Assembly (NCBI GenBank): GCA_007845485.1
Contig: SDRW01000002.1
Coordinates: forward strand, 62,001 to 126,000
Direction of reading: 5' to 3'
Origin: TM7 phylum sp. oral taxon 348
GTDB taxonomy: Bacteria > Patescibacteriota > Saccharimonadia > Saccharimonadales > Saccharimonadaceae
Length of the DNA: 64,000 nucleotides
This document shows, in pieces, positions 32,888 to 41,573 of this stretch. How positions within the stretch are numbered: the first letter of the stretch is position 1; each line of letters opens with the position of its first letter. Below the pieces are notes generated by a model. It worked only from the letters and a program-made list of their open reading frames with translations. It did not search any database and was not told the DNA's origin. Made by a program: the position numbers and the translations under genes.

Positions 32888-33331
32888 TTAGCGCGAAGAG
32901 TGCAACGGCACGTACCCGCCACTCAGTTGGTTAATGAATGTTTGCATAGTATTCTTGAGATACTTTGCTTCTTCTGAACTCATACTGCTAAGGTGGCTTT
33001 CTGACAGCTCATCACATACATCATCGTGAGTGTACTTACTCTTTGTGCACTCGAAAATACGAGGCAGATGACAATTGCCATCTGGAATTGACAAATAGTA
33101 AGAGGTATCGTTACGCGGTACATCGTCATTGCTGCTAGAAAATTCTGGCAACTTAATGCCAAGAATATCTTCGTCTGCGCCAGGGATTTTCTCCAGTTCT
33201 GGCTGAAGATTACTAGCATTCCCCCATGCGATACTTGCCTCGTAGGCGAACTGAGAAATTTCCAACGCTTGGGTGGAATTCTCTGGAAGAAGATCACGGC
33301 TTGCACGATTGCTAACAGGTGCTTGACTCAT
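32888..33331 (-). CDS. Hypothetical soluble protein
   Basis: A 147-residue protein from the ATG at 33331, chosen because AGAAAGGAAAG precedes it; an upstream start would add 17 residues that look like leader sequence. Ser/Asn/Glu-rich, with no membrane span. Two Cys residues lie near the middle (DGNCHLP and FECTKSK) and a third follows in DVCDELS. No family recognised. It is a single-gene unit with its own terminator. Confidence 0.6.
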   Translation of the reverse strand: MSQAPVSNRASRDLLPENSTQALEISQFAYEASIAWGNASNLQPELEKIPGADEDILGIKLPEFSSSNDDVPRNDTSYYLSIPDGNCHLPRIFECTKSKYTHDDVCDELSESHLSSMSSEEAKYLKNTMQTFINQLSGGYVPLHSSR

Positions 33332-33463
33332 TTTGCTTTCCTTTCTGTAGTTGGAAAATGAGCACAAATGTAATATTAACATATATTTTGTATAATTACA
33401 ATACTTTTTATGATATTTTTGGTTTTTAACAATTATATATTTAGTATCTGTGTATTATTTTGT

Positions 33464-33475
33464 TATACTGGCTAG
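33464..33475 (+). promoter_or_regulatory. Extended -10 box of the leaderless DUF475 gene
   Basis: TGTTATACT (33461-33469) ends 6 nt before the GTG start at 33476, placing the transcript start on the start codon. Confidence 0.6.
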
Positions 33476-34528
33476 GTGAAAAGAAAACAAAATAACTTAT
33501 TAGGTATCTTTAGATTTTCTATATTTTTAACCGTTATTTTGGCGGGAGTTACTTTCTGGCAACTTAGCTGGCAAGGTCTATGGCTATTCTTTGTGTTATT
33601 GATTTTGGAAGTTACATTTAGTTTTGATAACGCTGTAGTAAATAGTCGTACTCTTGCTTCTATGAGTTTGATTTGGCAGAGAATATTTTTAACTGTGGGA
33701 ATTTTTATAGCGGTTTTTGCTGTGAGATTTTTACTGCCTATTGTAATAGTTATATTTGCGAGCGGGCTTAATTTTGGTGAGGTTGTAAGTATGGCGCTTA
33801 ACAATCCTGAGCGTTATAGTCATGTTTTGCATAATGCCTCGCCTATGATTAACGCTTTTGGCGGTATCTTTCTATTAATGATAGGTTTAAGCTATTTTGT
33901 TGATTACAATAAACAAATTCATTGGGTTCGCGGTGTTGAACCTTGGCTGGCACGTGCTGGCAAATTTGAAAATTTTAGAGCTTGTTTAATTCTTCTTGTA
34001 ATGGTGGTTTTATATTTTACAGTTGAAGAAAAATATAAAGCGATGATTTTAATATCAAGCGTTTTAGGTACTTTGCTGCATATTGGGCTTGAATTATTTG
34101 GATCATTATTTGGTAGTCATTCATCTAAAGATATTAAATTAAAAACTGGCTGGGCTGCTTTTGCTGCATTTTTGTATTTGGAAGTACTCGATGCTAGCTT
34201 TAGTTTTGATGGCGTAATAGGTGCTTTTGCAATTACTAGTAGCGTTATTTTGATTACGTCTGGATTAAGCGCAGGTGCTATTTGGGTTCGTTCTTTAACT
34301 ATTTATCTGATGCGCTCTGGTACACTTAGTAAATATAGATATTTAGAACATGGTGCGCATTGGGCTATTGTGGCACTTGGTATAATGATGCTCTTTAAAC
34401 TATTTCATGTTGAACTTCCAGAATGGATCACTGGTAGTCTTGGCTTGGCATTCATTATTTTAGCAATTGGTAGCAGTGTTATAGAGGCGCGTCACTCTAA
34501 AAATACTAAGAATTTACAATCAAGCTAA
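33476..34528 (+). CDS. DUF475/TerC-like integral membrane protein
   Basis: A 350-residue membrane protein with about nine spans. The repeated acidic motifs LEVTFSFDNAVVN (first half) and LEVLDASFSFDGVIGAF (second half) are the hallmark of DUF475, a relative of TerC, which includes tellurite-resistance and metal-ion (manganese) exporters. The repeats suggest internal duplication with paired Asp/Glu sites in the membrane. The GTG start lies 6 nt after a TATACT box, so it is probably leaderless. Metal export is inferred from the superfamily. Confidence 0.85.
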   Translation: MKRKQNNLLGIFRFSIFLTVILAGVTFWQLSWQGLWLFFVLLILEVTFSFDNAVVNSRTLASMSLIWQRIFLTVGIFIAVFAVRFLLPIVIVIFASGLNFGEVVSMALNNPERYSHVLHNASPMINAFGGIFLLMIGLSYFVDYNKQIHWVRGVEPWLARAGKFENFRACLILLVMVVLYFTVEEKYKAMILISSVLGTLLHIGLELFGSLFGSHSSKDIKLKTGWAAFAAFLYLEVLDASFSFDGVIGAFAITSSVILITSGLSAGAIWVRSLTIYLMRSGTLSKYRYLEHGAHWAIVALGIMMLFKLFHVELPEWITGSLGLAFIILAIGSSVIEARHSKNTKNLQSS

Positions 34529-34951
34529 ATCGGTCTTGGCTTGGCATTTAGCACAAATTCCATATAATTCTACGGTATGTTGTTTTAGAATGTAACCTTT
34601 TTGGTTAGATATTTCCTGTAGACTTTCTTCAATTTTATGACTGTTAATTAATTCTGACTTTTTACAAACCATACATGTTATATGATGATGGTGGGGCTGA
34701 AACTTATCAGAAAGTTCTACTAATGGAGTCCAGCCTCGTAAAATTATATTTGTAATATGTAGTTCGTTAAAAAGATTTAAAGTACGGTAGATACTTGCTC
34801 TATTAGCCTTTTTGCGGCGCTTGGATATTTCTGCAGCTCTTAAGGGCTTTTTGGCGTTTAATAGAATCATAAATACTTCAAGCCGAGGCTCCGTTAAACT
34901 AAGCTTTGCTTCCTTTAAAATATTTTTAAACAAGATTATTTCATTATTCAC
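34520..34951 (-). CDS. Fur-family metalloregulator
   Basis: A 143-residue regulator. The N-terminal winged helix has LTEPRLEVFMILLNAKKPLRAAEI and the recognition helix RASIYRTLNLF. The C-terminal part has HHHHITC, CMVC and CAKC, which give a structural zinc site and a regulatory metal site. The GTG at 34951 is chosen because TTGCGA, 18 nt and TATAAT end 6 nt before it, so the mRNA is probably leaderless. It converges on the DUF475 gene with a 9-nt overlap. Which metal it senses (iron, zinc, manganese or peroxide) cannot be told. Confidence 0.88.
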   Translation of the reverse strand: MNNEIILFKNILKEAKLSLTEPRLEVFMILLNAKKPLRAAEISKRRKKANRASIYRTLNLFNELHITNIILRGWTPLVELSDKFQPHHHHITCMVCKKSELINSHKIEESLQEISNQKGYILKQHTVELYGICAKCQAKTDLA

Positions 34952-35032
34952 TGATTTATTATAGTATATTTTGCAATTTTGTCGCAAAAATTATTAAAAA
35001 TGCAACTAATTTGTAAAAAATAACTATGTCAC

Positions 35033-35046
35033 TATAATTAACAAAT
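35033..35046 (+). promoter_or_regulatory. -10 box of the CooC-like ATPase gene
   Basis: TTGTAA (35011-35016), 16 nt and TATAAT (35033-35038); the ATG follows after 8 nt, so the leader is one or two nucleotides at most. Confidence 0.6.
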
Positions 35047-36000
35047 ATGAAAATTGCTTTTGTTGGTAAAGGTGGTGCAGGAAAGACTACAGTTGCAAGT
35101 CTTTTTTGCCTATATTATAGTAAGAAAAAATCAGTTTTAGCTATTGATGCTGATATAAATATGCATATGGCAGAGCTTTTGGGATTAAATGCAACTTCGC
35201 CAGATCTGCTTCTTTCTGAGAAGTATCCTAGCGACAAAATCCGTACTTGGCTACGTGGTGATAATTCTAGAATAAAAAATAATGCTGAATTTAAGAAGTC
35301 TACTCCCCCAGGAAGAGGCTCTAGAATTATTGATATCACAGATAATAATTGGTTTGTTAATAACTATACTCGCCCAATTAGTAAAAACTTGCATCTTGCG
35401 ACGGTTGGCTCTTATTCTGAAAATGGATTGGCGTCGAGCTGCTATCATAATAATTTAGCTATTTTGGAGAATATTCTTTCGCATACAAATGATTCTGGCG
35501 TAGTGGCTGTAGATATGGTTGCTGGTACTGATGCATTTGCTTCAACGCTATATGCGCAGTTTGATATGTTGGTTTTCGCAGTTGAGCCTACTGTGCGTGG
35601 ACTTAAAGTTTTAGATGATTATCTACGTTTGGCTGAGGCTGGCGGCGTTGCTGATCGCGTGGTTGTAGTTGCGAACAAAGTCGATGATAAAGACGATGAA
35701 GAGTTTGTTAGAAAATATGCAGGTAAGCGTTTTATGGGCTCAATTTATCGTTCGCAACATTTGCATAATATTGATAAAGGTCTTGAGTCGTTAGATTTTG
35801 ATAAACTAGAGAATATTTCAAAAGATGTTTTTATGGAATTATCTAGACGATTGGAATCTATAGCTATTCCTGCGCAGGATCGTTTACCAAAACTCTGGGA
35901 AATCCATAAAATTTATATTGGCCAAGACTATGTTAAAAAACGATTTGGTGATCTAACTGATCAGATTGATGATGAATTTAAATATGACGATGCAAAATAA
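35047..36000 (+). CDS. CooC/MinD-like P-loop ATPase
   Basis: A 317-residue protein of the SIMIBI class. The Walker A loop GKGGAGKTT starts at residue 7, followed by DADINMHMAELLG, as in CooC (nickel insertion) and related metal-cofactor ATPases. Switch II reads VVAVDMVAGTDAFAS and the late part has EPTVRGLKVLDDY and VVANKVDD. The 3' end overlaps the next gene by about 25-35 nt. Linked to a CysK-rhodanese gene and near Fur, it may help metal or Fe-S cofactor assembly; that is inference. Confidence 0.8.
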   Translation: MKIAFVGKGGAGKTTVASLFCLYYSKKKSVLAIDADINMHMAELLGLNATSPDLLLSEKYPSDKIRTWLRGDNSRIKNNAEFKKSTPPGRGSRIIDITDNNWFVNNYTRPISKNLHLATVGSYSENGLASSCYHNNLAILENILSHTNDSGVVAVDMVAGTDAFASTLYAQFDMLVFAVEPTVRGLKVLDDYLRLAEAGGVADRVVVVANKVDDKDDEEFVRKYAGKRFMGSIYRSQHLHNIDKGLESLDFDKLENISKDVFMELSRRLESIAIPAQDRLPKLWEIHKIYIGQDYVKKRFGDLTDQIDDEFKYDDAK

Positions 36001-37405
36001 TAGGGCATATTTAGGCGCGGACGGATTAAAAAACTACCTAAAGCCTAAAGCTGATGAATATATACCATTGGTTGAGCTGCCATCAGAGCTAAATCCTTTT
36101 TTAGAATCTCATGATATTCACATATCTGCAAAACTTATGAATACACTACCACTTGGTAATGTCAAATCGCTACCAGCTTATTATTTGCTTAATTCTGTTG
36201 ATGCGATTAGTAAAAATGTAGTTGAATCGTCTTCAGGAAATACCGTGTTTAGCATGGGGCTTTTTGCTAAAAGTTTGGGAATAAAAAGCGTGAAAGCTGT
36301 AAAGTCAAATACTGTCACGCGTGGTAAATTACAGCTTTTGAGACTTGCTGGTATAGATGTTTTATTGGTTGATGGTCCGATTTGTCCTGATGCTCATGAT
36401 CCGAATAGCTCAATTTCAATTGCACGCAGACTTGGTAATGAGTCTGGAAATTGTAATCCTGGACAATATGATAATTTTGCTAATCCGCAAGCTCATCGCG
36501 ATGTAACTGGTCCACAAATCTTTGATCAGCTTGGTGAAAACTTGGGTATGTTTGTGGCTGGATTAGGAACGACTGGCACGTTAGTAGGTACTGCTGGATA
36601 TCTTAAAGAAGTTTTGCCTGAACTTAGAGTTGGAGGTGTGGTACGTGTACCTAATAATCAAGTTCCTGGCGTCCGTACATCTAATCATTTGCGTGAAATA
36701 GACTTTAACTGGAAAGATATCCTAACCGAGGACTTAGTTGCTATTGATGAAGTTGATGCTTATAAATCTAGCCTAGATATGATTAGGCAGGGTCTTTTGG
36801 TCGGTCCAAGTAGCGGATTTGCTTATGCTGGGGCTTGTACTATGATAGAAAATATCATAAATAGTGGAAATGGTGATATGTTACGCGGTAAGCATGTAGT
36901 GTTTGTTTGCCCAGATAGTTGTTTCCCTTATGTTGAAGAATATTTTGAAATTTTAGGAGAATCTAGTTTTCCAGAAATAGACAATCAATCATCTGGCCCT
37001 ATTCCTGGGTTTGAAGGTAATAATTACAATAATAAGCCAGCTAGAATTGATGACATTTCTCCAGAGGAACTATATGAAGATATTAAAAAAACAAATCCAA
37101 AATTTAAAATAATTGATGTTCGCGAACCTAGAGAATTTGTCGACCACCACATTAAAGGTAGTAAACAAGTTAGCTATTATAATATTGAGGACTGGGTGAC
37201 ACAATTAAAAGATACAGAATTGACCGATAGCTATGTTTTTGTGTGTTCGCGTACAGGGCGTAGTTTACGCGCTGCTAGTATTGCCAAAAAATTAGGTATA
37301 GAAAATGTTTTTGTGCTCGCAGGTGGTACTGCTGCGTGGTCGGCAAAAGGATTTGATAGAGTACTTCCTAATTCGTGCTTGCCAAACAACAAGCCTATTT
37401 TATAA
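35966..37405 (+). CDS. Cysteine synthase-like PLP enzyme fused to rhodanese
   Basis: A fusion of about 470 residues. The N-terminal 330 residues are a CysK/CBS-like fold: the PLP lysine is in GNVKSLPAYYLL, the phosphate/Asn loop is SSSGNTVFSMG, and GLGTTGTLVGT and GPSSGFAYAG follow. The C-terminal 115 residues are a rhodanese with IIDVREPREFVDHHI and the active loop CSRTGRS. It may release or transfer sulfur. Several in-frame ATGs exist at the start (35966, 35984, 35990); the one at 35990 gives the tidiest N-terminus. The gene is co-transcribed with the CooC-like ATPase. Confidence 0.82.
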   Translation: MMMNLNMTMQNNRAYLGADGLKNYLKPKADEYIPLVELPSELNPFLESHDIHISAKLMNTLPLGNVKSLPAYYLLNSVDAISKNVVESSSGNTVFSMGLFAKSLGIKSVKAVKSNTVTRGKLQLLRLAGIDVLLVDGPICPDAHDPNSSISIARRLGNESGNCNPGQYDNFANPQAHRDVTGPQIFDQLGENLGMFVAGLGTTGTLVGTAGYLKEVLPELRVGGVVRVPNNQVPGVRTSNHLREIDFNWKDILTEDLVAIDEVDAYKSSLDMIRQGLLVGPSSGFAYAGACTMIENIINSGNGDMLRGKHVVFVCPDSCFPYVEEYFEILGESSFPEIDNQSSGPIPGFEGNNYNNKPARIDDISPEELYEDIKKTNPKFKIIDVREPREFVDHHIKGSKQVSYYNIEDWVTQLKDTELTDSYVFVCSRTGRSLRAASIAKKLGIENVFVLAGGTAAWSAKGFDRVLPNSCLPNNKPIL

Positions 37406-37963
37406 AGCACTCCAGCTAGTCGGCTCTAAATTATCATTAATAAAGTCGTGAATTATTTCGATTGATTGCGGGATGATCTTCTCTTCAATGAGTTGAATTT
37501 CATCTTTTGTAAATTTTTTTAGTACGAAATCTTTATCGTGGATTTTGTTACGTAAAATAGTATAAATACCGATTCTTAGGCGCACAAAATCTTTCCCTAG
37601 ATATGCGTTTAGTGATTTTACACCATTATTGCCAGCATCTCTTCCACTCAATCTTATACGTAACTTACCAAAATCTATCATTAAATCGTCATGTAAAACT
37701 AGAATGTCTTTTGTGCTCATTTTATAAAAATCAATTAGTGCTCGTGCTGATACTCCAGTATCGTTATAGAATGTAAGGGGCTTTACTAGAAGTATTTTTT
37801 CACCATTTAAGCTACTTTCGGCAATAGAGGCTGAGAATTTAGGTTTATGTATAAAATCGGCATCTAGCTGCTTTGCGAGTTTATCAATAATCATCCAGCC
37901 AATATTATGGCGAGTCTTTTCGTATTGGTTACCAGGATTACCTTGTGCGAAGATAATTTTCAT
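37400..37963 (-). CDS. pth: Peptidyl-tRNA hydrolase
   Basis: A 187-residue enzyme that recycles tRNA from stalled peptidyl-tRNA. It has the family pattern GNPGNQYEKTRHNIGW with catalytic His20, KPLTFYNDTGVSARALIDFY, HDDLMIDFGKLRIRLSGRDAGNNGVKS with the conserved Asp and Asn, and RLRIGI. TATACT lies 10 nt before the ATG, so the mRNA may start almost at the start codon. It overlaps the end of the convergent CysK-rhodanese gene by 6 nt. Confidence 0.94.
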   Translation of the reverse strand: MKIIFAQGNPGNQYEKTRHNIGWMIIDKLAKQLDADFIHKPKFSASIAESSLNGEKILLVKPLTFYNDTGVSARALIDFYKMSTKDILVLHDDLMIDFGKLRIRLSGRDAGNNGVKSLNAYLGKDFVRLRIGIYTILRNKIHDKDFVLKKFTKDEIQLIEEKIIPQSIEIIHDFINDNLEPTSWSAL

Positions 37964-37980
37964 TTTACAACTTAGTATAA

Positions 37981-39402
37981 TTAACGATTATTGTGTGGAT
38001 TTAATAACTTTTCGGCATTTTTAGCTTGTTTGTAGGCTTTTGTGACGGGCTCTTTTCCTTGACTTATACGTTTTTTGTTTGATTTTATTTGTTTTTCATC
38101 TCTAAAGCTAAGTTTAATAGGGGTGCCATTATAATTGTATGTATCACGGATAAGACTTTCTAAATAGCGTTTATAACTCCAGTGGATGAATTTAAGATTA
38201 CTTCCATAAATTACAAACCACGGCGGAGTTGTATCTGTTTGAACTATGTAGCGTAATTTGGGGTGCGTATTTTTTAATCCAGCGGGCGGATGCTTTTGGA
38301 CTGCTTTTTGCAGTAAATCATTTAGGGTGCGAGTTTTGGTCTCTTGGTTGCGCCTTTTGTTGATATCTAAAACTAAATCAAATAGTTTAGTAATATTTTG
38401 ACCCGTTATAGATGAGGTGAATATCAGAGGTGCCCATGGTACAAATTTTAGATGATAACTAATTTTAGGTGCTAAGGCGTCACGAGTGAAGGCATCCTTA
38501 CCTTCAACACTATCCCACTTACTTACTACAACGATTAGACCTTTTCCAGCGTCATTAATTATGCCCGCCAGACGTTGATCTAGCGCTACATTAAGTTCAT
38601 TAACGTCAAGTAATAGAAGGCAAATATCAGACTCTTCTATTGCCTGAAGAGTGCGTAAAACACTAAACTTTTCTATACCAGTTTCTTGTTTACCTTGACG
38701 GCGAATTCCAGCTGTATCCAAAAGCTCAATCGTATTTTGATTATATCGAACTTGAACCCTATTAATATCCCGAGTTGTTCCAGCTATGTTTGCCACTAAG
38801 GCCTGCTGTTTACCTGCCAGAGCATTAAATAGAGTACTTTTACCTACGTTTGGTCGCCCAATGAGTGCTACTCGTAAAATATCATTTTGTTGACGCTCAA
38901 TTTTGGCTGGTATTTTTTCGGTTACCATATCTAACAGATTAGCTATTCCTCGATTATGTTCAGCACTAGTTTGGATAACAGTTTTGATTCCTAGGCGTTT
39001 AAATTCATCAACTGGTAGACTGCCCTTTAAATCGGTTTTATTTAAAACGAGAATTACGGGTTTTTTACTTTTGAGAGCTTTTTTAGCTACGATCTTGTCT
39101 TGATCAGATGGATACATAATGCTATCAACAACCACTAAAATAACATCTGCTGATTCAGAAGCTTCTGTAATTTGATCTTGGATTGTTGCTTCAAAATCAT
39201 CATTAGGATCTTTTAACCCAGCGGTGTCGACTAACCAGAATTGATGTTTTTTGTATTCAACTTTCCCTATAACACTGTCGCGTGTCGTACCAGCTTCGCG
39301 GGCGACAATTGCCTGTTGAGCTCTAACCATACGATTAAAAAGCGAACTTTTACCAACATTCGCCTGCCCTATTAGCGCAACAGTAGGAAGTTTACTTGCC
39401 AT
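37981..39402 (-). CDS. der: Ribosome assembly GTPase Der (EngA)
   Basis: A 473-residue protein with two tandem GTPase domains and a C-terminal KH-like domain, needed for 50S assembly. Domain 1 has GQANVGKSSLFN, DTAGL and NKTD; domain 2 has GRPNVGKSTLFN, DTAGIRRQG and SKWD. The KH-like region near residues 365-450 has TDTTPPWFVIYGS and YNGTPIKLSFRD. TATAAT lies 9 nt before the ATG. Confidence 0.96.
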   Translation of the reverse strand: MASKLPTVALIGQANVGKSSLFNRMVRAQQAIVAREAGTTRDSVIGKVEYKKHQFWLVDTAGLKDPNDDFEATIQDQITEASESADVILVVVDSIMYPSDQDKIVAKKALKSKKPVILVLNKTDLKGSLPVDEFKRLGIKTVIQTSAEHNRGIANLLDMVTEKIPAKIERQQNDILRVALIGRPNVGKSTLFNALAGKQQALVANIAGTTRDINRVQVRYNQNTIELLDTAGIRRQGKQETGIEKFSVLRTLQAIEESDICLLLLDVNELNVALDQRLAGIINDAGKGLIVVVSKWDSVEGKDAFTRDALAPKISYHLKFVPWAPLIFTSSITGQNITKLFDLVLDINKRRNQETKTRTLNDLLQKAVQKHPPAGLKNTHPKLRYIVQTDTTPPWFVIYGSNLKFIHWSYKRYLESLIRDTYNYNGTPIKLSFRDEKQIKSNKKRISQGKEPVTKAYKQAKNAEKLLNPHNNR

Positions 39403-39468
39403 AACCCATTAATTATACCATGAATTAGGCGGCTCTGCGATATCGGATCAAAACTGGCAAGATAATAT

Positions 39469-40182
39469 TTACGGGTTGATTACTATATAATCCCCCGCAC
39501 CAAGCGTACCAAGTTCGTATGTGCCAAAATGAGTACGATGTAATTTTATTACCGTGTAGCCAAGAGCGGCAAAAGTGCGTCGGATCTGTCGATTGCGACC
39601 CTCGCTCATGGTAACGATCCAAGTGTAGCGATCTTGGTCGCTTTGGCGGCTTAGTCCAAGCTTGCTAAGTCCATCATTTAATTGTATACCAAAATCAGCA
39701 ATCATTTGTTGGTGGAGCGGCGCCAGTTCTTTATCTAGCGTGACATTATATTGTTTGTTTTTTTTAAATTTTGGATGGGTCATGCGAAATGCAAAATCAC
39801 CATCATTAGTGAGCAAAAGTAACCCCGAACTATTAGCATCAAGTCTACCTACTGGCTTTAGATTATGAAATTTATCTGGTAAAAGAGAATAAATAGTAGG
39901 AGTTTTACCTTGTTGTTTACGAGAGCAAACATAATTAATCGGCTTATTTAACATTAAATAAGTATAGCTACTACGTCCGCCCACTATGTGATTATTGATA
40001 GTTATAGTGTCGCTCTCGCCAATTCGTGCACCTAGTTGGGCTGGCTGATTGTTAATATATACTTTCTGTTTAGCAATCAGATCATCAGCTTGCCTCCGTG
40101 AAACTCCAAGTTGGAAGGCTAAAAATTTATTTAGCCTTCCAATCTTTTCTGTTCGGTTTGGTTGACTTGTTGAATTGGGCAT
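39469..40182 (-). CDS. Pseudouridine synthase of the RsuA/RluB/RluF family
   Basis: A 237-residue rRNA modification enzyme. An S4 RNA-binding domain (LNKFLAFQLGVSRRQADDLI) occupies the first 60 residues. The catalytic domain has LMLNKPINYVCS, GRLDANSSGLLLLTNDG with the catalytic Asp, and EGRNRQIRRTFAALGYTV. Which uridine it modifies (16S U516 or a 23S site) cannot be decided. It lies between der and the response regulator in the same direction. Confidence 0.92.
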   Translation of the reverse strand: MPNSTSQPNRTEKIGRLNKFLAFQLGVSRRQADDLIAKQKVYINNQPAQLGARIGESDTITINNHIVGGRSSYTYLMLNKPINYVCSRKQQGKTPTIYSLLPDKFHNLKPVGRLDANSSGLLLLTNDGDFAFRMTHPKFKKNKQYNVTLDKELAPLHQQMIADFGIQLNDGLSKLGLSRQSDQDRYTWIVTMSEGRNRQIRRTFAALGYTVIKLHRTHFGTYELGTLGAGDYIVINP

Positions 40183-40216
40183 ATAATATTAAGTCTACCT
40201 TGTATAACCCCAACTA

Positions 40217-41506
40217 TTATTGCTGGATTGGAGGAATATCATTGATCTCTTGAGCTAATCTATCGGCGACATTATTAATTTCCTCTCGTACATCGCCGTT
40301 TAGGGGTTGAATCACCCTCTCTCCGCCAGTTTTCTGCTGAGTTTGAGGCTGAGGTATCTGCGACGTTGTTGGCTGCTGTATGTTTTGCTGTGTCTGGTAT
40401 ACCTGTGGCTGTTCTTGTAGCTGAGGATTTTGCAAAGAAGTGTAATTATATTCTGGTTGCATTTGCTGTTGAGTAATGTTCTGCTGAGGTTGCTTAAAAG
40501 CTTGCGCATTCTCTAGAACTTGAGTTTGTGGGTTTGATTGAACTGGCTGCGTCGCCGACTGGTATCGATTTTCTAAATTAGGCATCTGCATAGGTTGAAC
40601 TGTCTGCTGTTGGGTGTGCAAATTATTTTGTTGCAGGTGAACTGGCTGCTGTACTGGATGATGTGGCTGTGAAAATTGAGGAGGTCTCTCGTCAAGAGTT
40701 GAATAAACGCCAGTAGGTTGAATCGGAACAGTTGCTCTTTCTGGTTTTTGGTGATTTGGCTGTTGTGCTGGGGTGCGCATTAAATCCTCGGGTGGAATCA
40801 CTGGATGACCTTGTTCAGGCGCAAATTCTAATCTTGGATCCTGCTGAGGAAATTGTTGGGCTTGATCCTGTGGCTGAATTTGCTGTTGGCTTACTGGTTC
40901 TCTATATTCTGGTAGATTTTCACTTGGCTGATCAATACTGTTATTTGTATCCACTAGATTTTCATTACTGCTGGAACTAGTTTCACGTGATGGTTCAGTC
41001 TCTTCGTAGCTTAAATTTTGAGTATCATTAGAATTGTCAGTATTGTCTGAATATGTGTCGTTTTCTGATATTCTATCCTCTTCCTGTGATTGTTGATTTG
41101 AATTATCATCAGTATCATCTGGCTGAGTTGACTGAGGCTGGTCCCCTAATACTTCATGTACGGCTCTTACGACATCTTCAATTCCAACCTGTGATTTTAC
41201 TAAATAACGTGCAGCCCCAAGCTGCTCGCCTCTTTGACGCTGATCTTCTCCGCTGAGAGCTGTCATCATAATGACTTTTATATCTTTTGTTTCTGTAGTA
41301 GATTGCAAAATATCAAGCATATCAAAACCACTAATCTTTGGCATCATCACATCACTTACAATCAAGGACGGACGCTCTTTTATTGCCATTGCTAGAGCTT
41401 CTTCGCCATCCCCTGCCGAAACAATATCGTAGCCTTCGGCAAGTAGGCGTACACCATAAATTTCTCGCAAGTTTTTATCATCTTCTACTAATAAAATTTT
41501 TGTCAT
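40217..41506 (-). CDS. Response regulator with a 300-residue Gln-rich tail
   Basis: A 429-residue protein. The first 120 residues are a receiver domain: acidic pair VEDD at the start, phosphoacceptor Asp in LIVSDVMMPK, Thr in MMTALS, and Lys in LVKSQ. No DNA-binding or enzymatic output domain follows. Instead about 280 residues are rich in Gln, Pro, Asn and Ser, ending in a short charged helix (DVREEINNVADRLAQEI). The tail looks disordered. It follows the histidine kinase by 67 nt and is surely its partner. TATAAT lies 10 nt before the ATG. Confidence 0.85.
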   Translation of the reverse strand: MTKILLVEDDKNLREIYGVRLLAEGYDIVSAGDGEEALAMAIKERPSLIVSDVMMPKISGFDMLDILQSTTETKDIKVIMMTALSGEDQRQRGEQLGAARYLVKSQVGIEDVVRAVHEVLGDQPQSTQPDDTDDNSNQQSQEEDRISENDTYSDNTDNSNDTQNLSYEETEPSRETSSSSNENLVDTNNSIDQPSENLPEYREPVSQQQIQPQDQAQQFPQQDPRLEFAPEQGHPVIPPEDLMRTPAQQPNHQKPERATVPIQPTGVYSTLDERPPQFSQPHHPVQQPVHLQQNNLHTQQQTVQPMQMPNLENRYQSATQPVQSNPQTQVLENAQAFKQPQQNITQQQMQPEYNYTSLQNPQLQEQPQVYQTQQNIQQPTTSQIPQPQTQQKTGGERVIQPLNGDVREEINNVADRLAQEINDIPPIQQ

Positions 41507-41573
41507 AATTACCCTTATTATACTTAAGCTTTTTGAAAAAATCCAGAAATTCGATCGTTATTTAATGTTGTAA

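Noticed and set aside
32703-32891. 62-codon plus-strand frame in the ncRNA region
   Set aside because: No ribosome site, overlaps stable hairpins and runs through a terminator.
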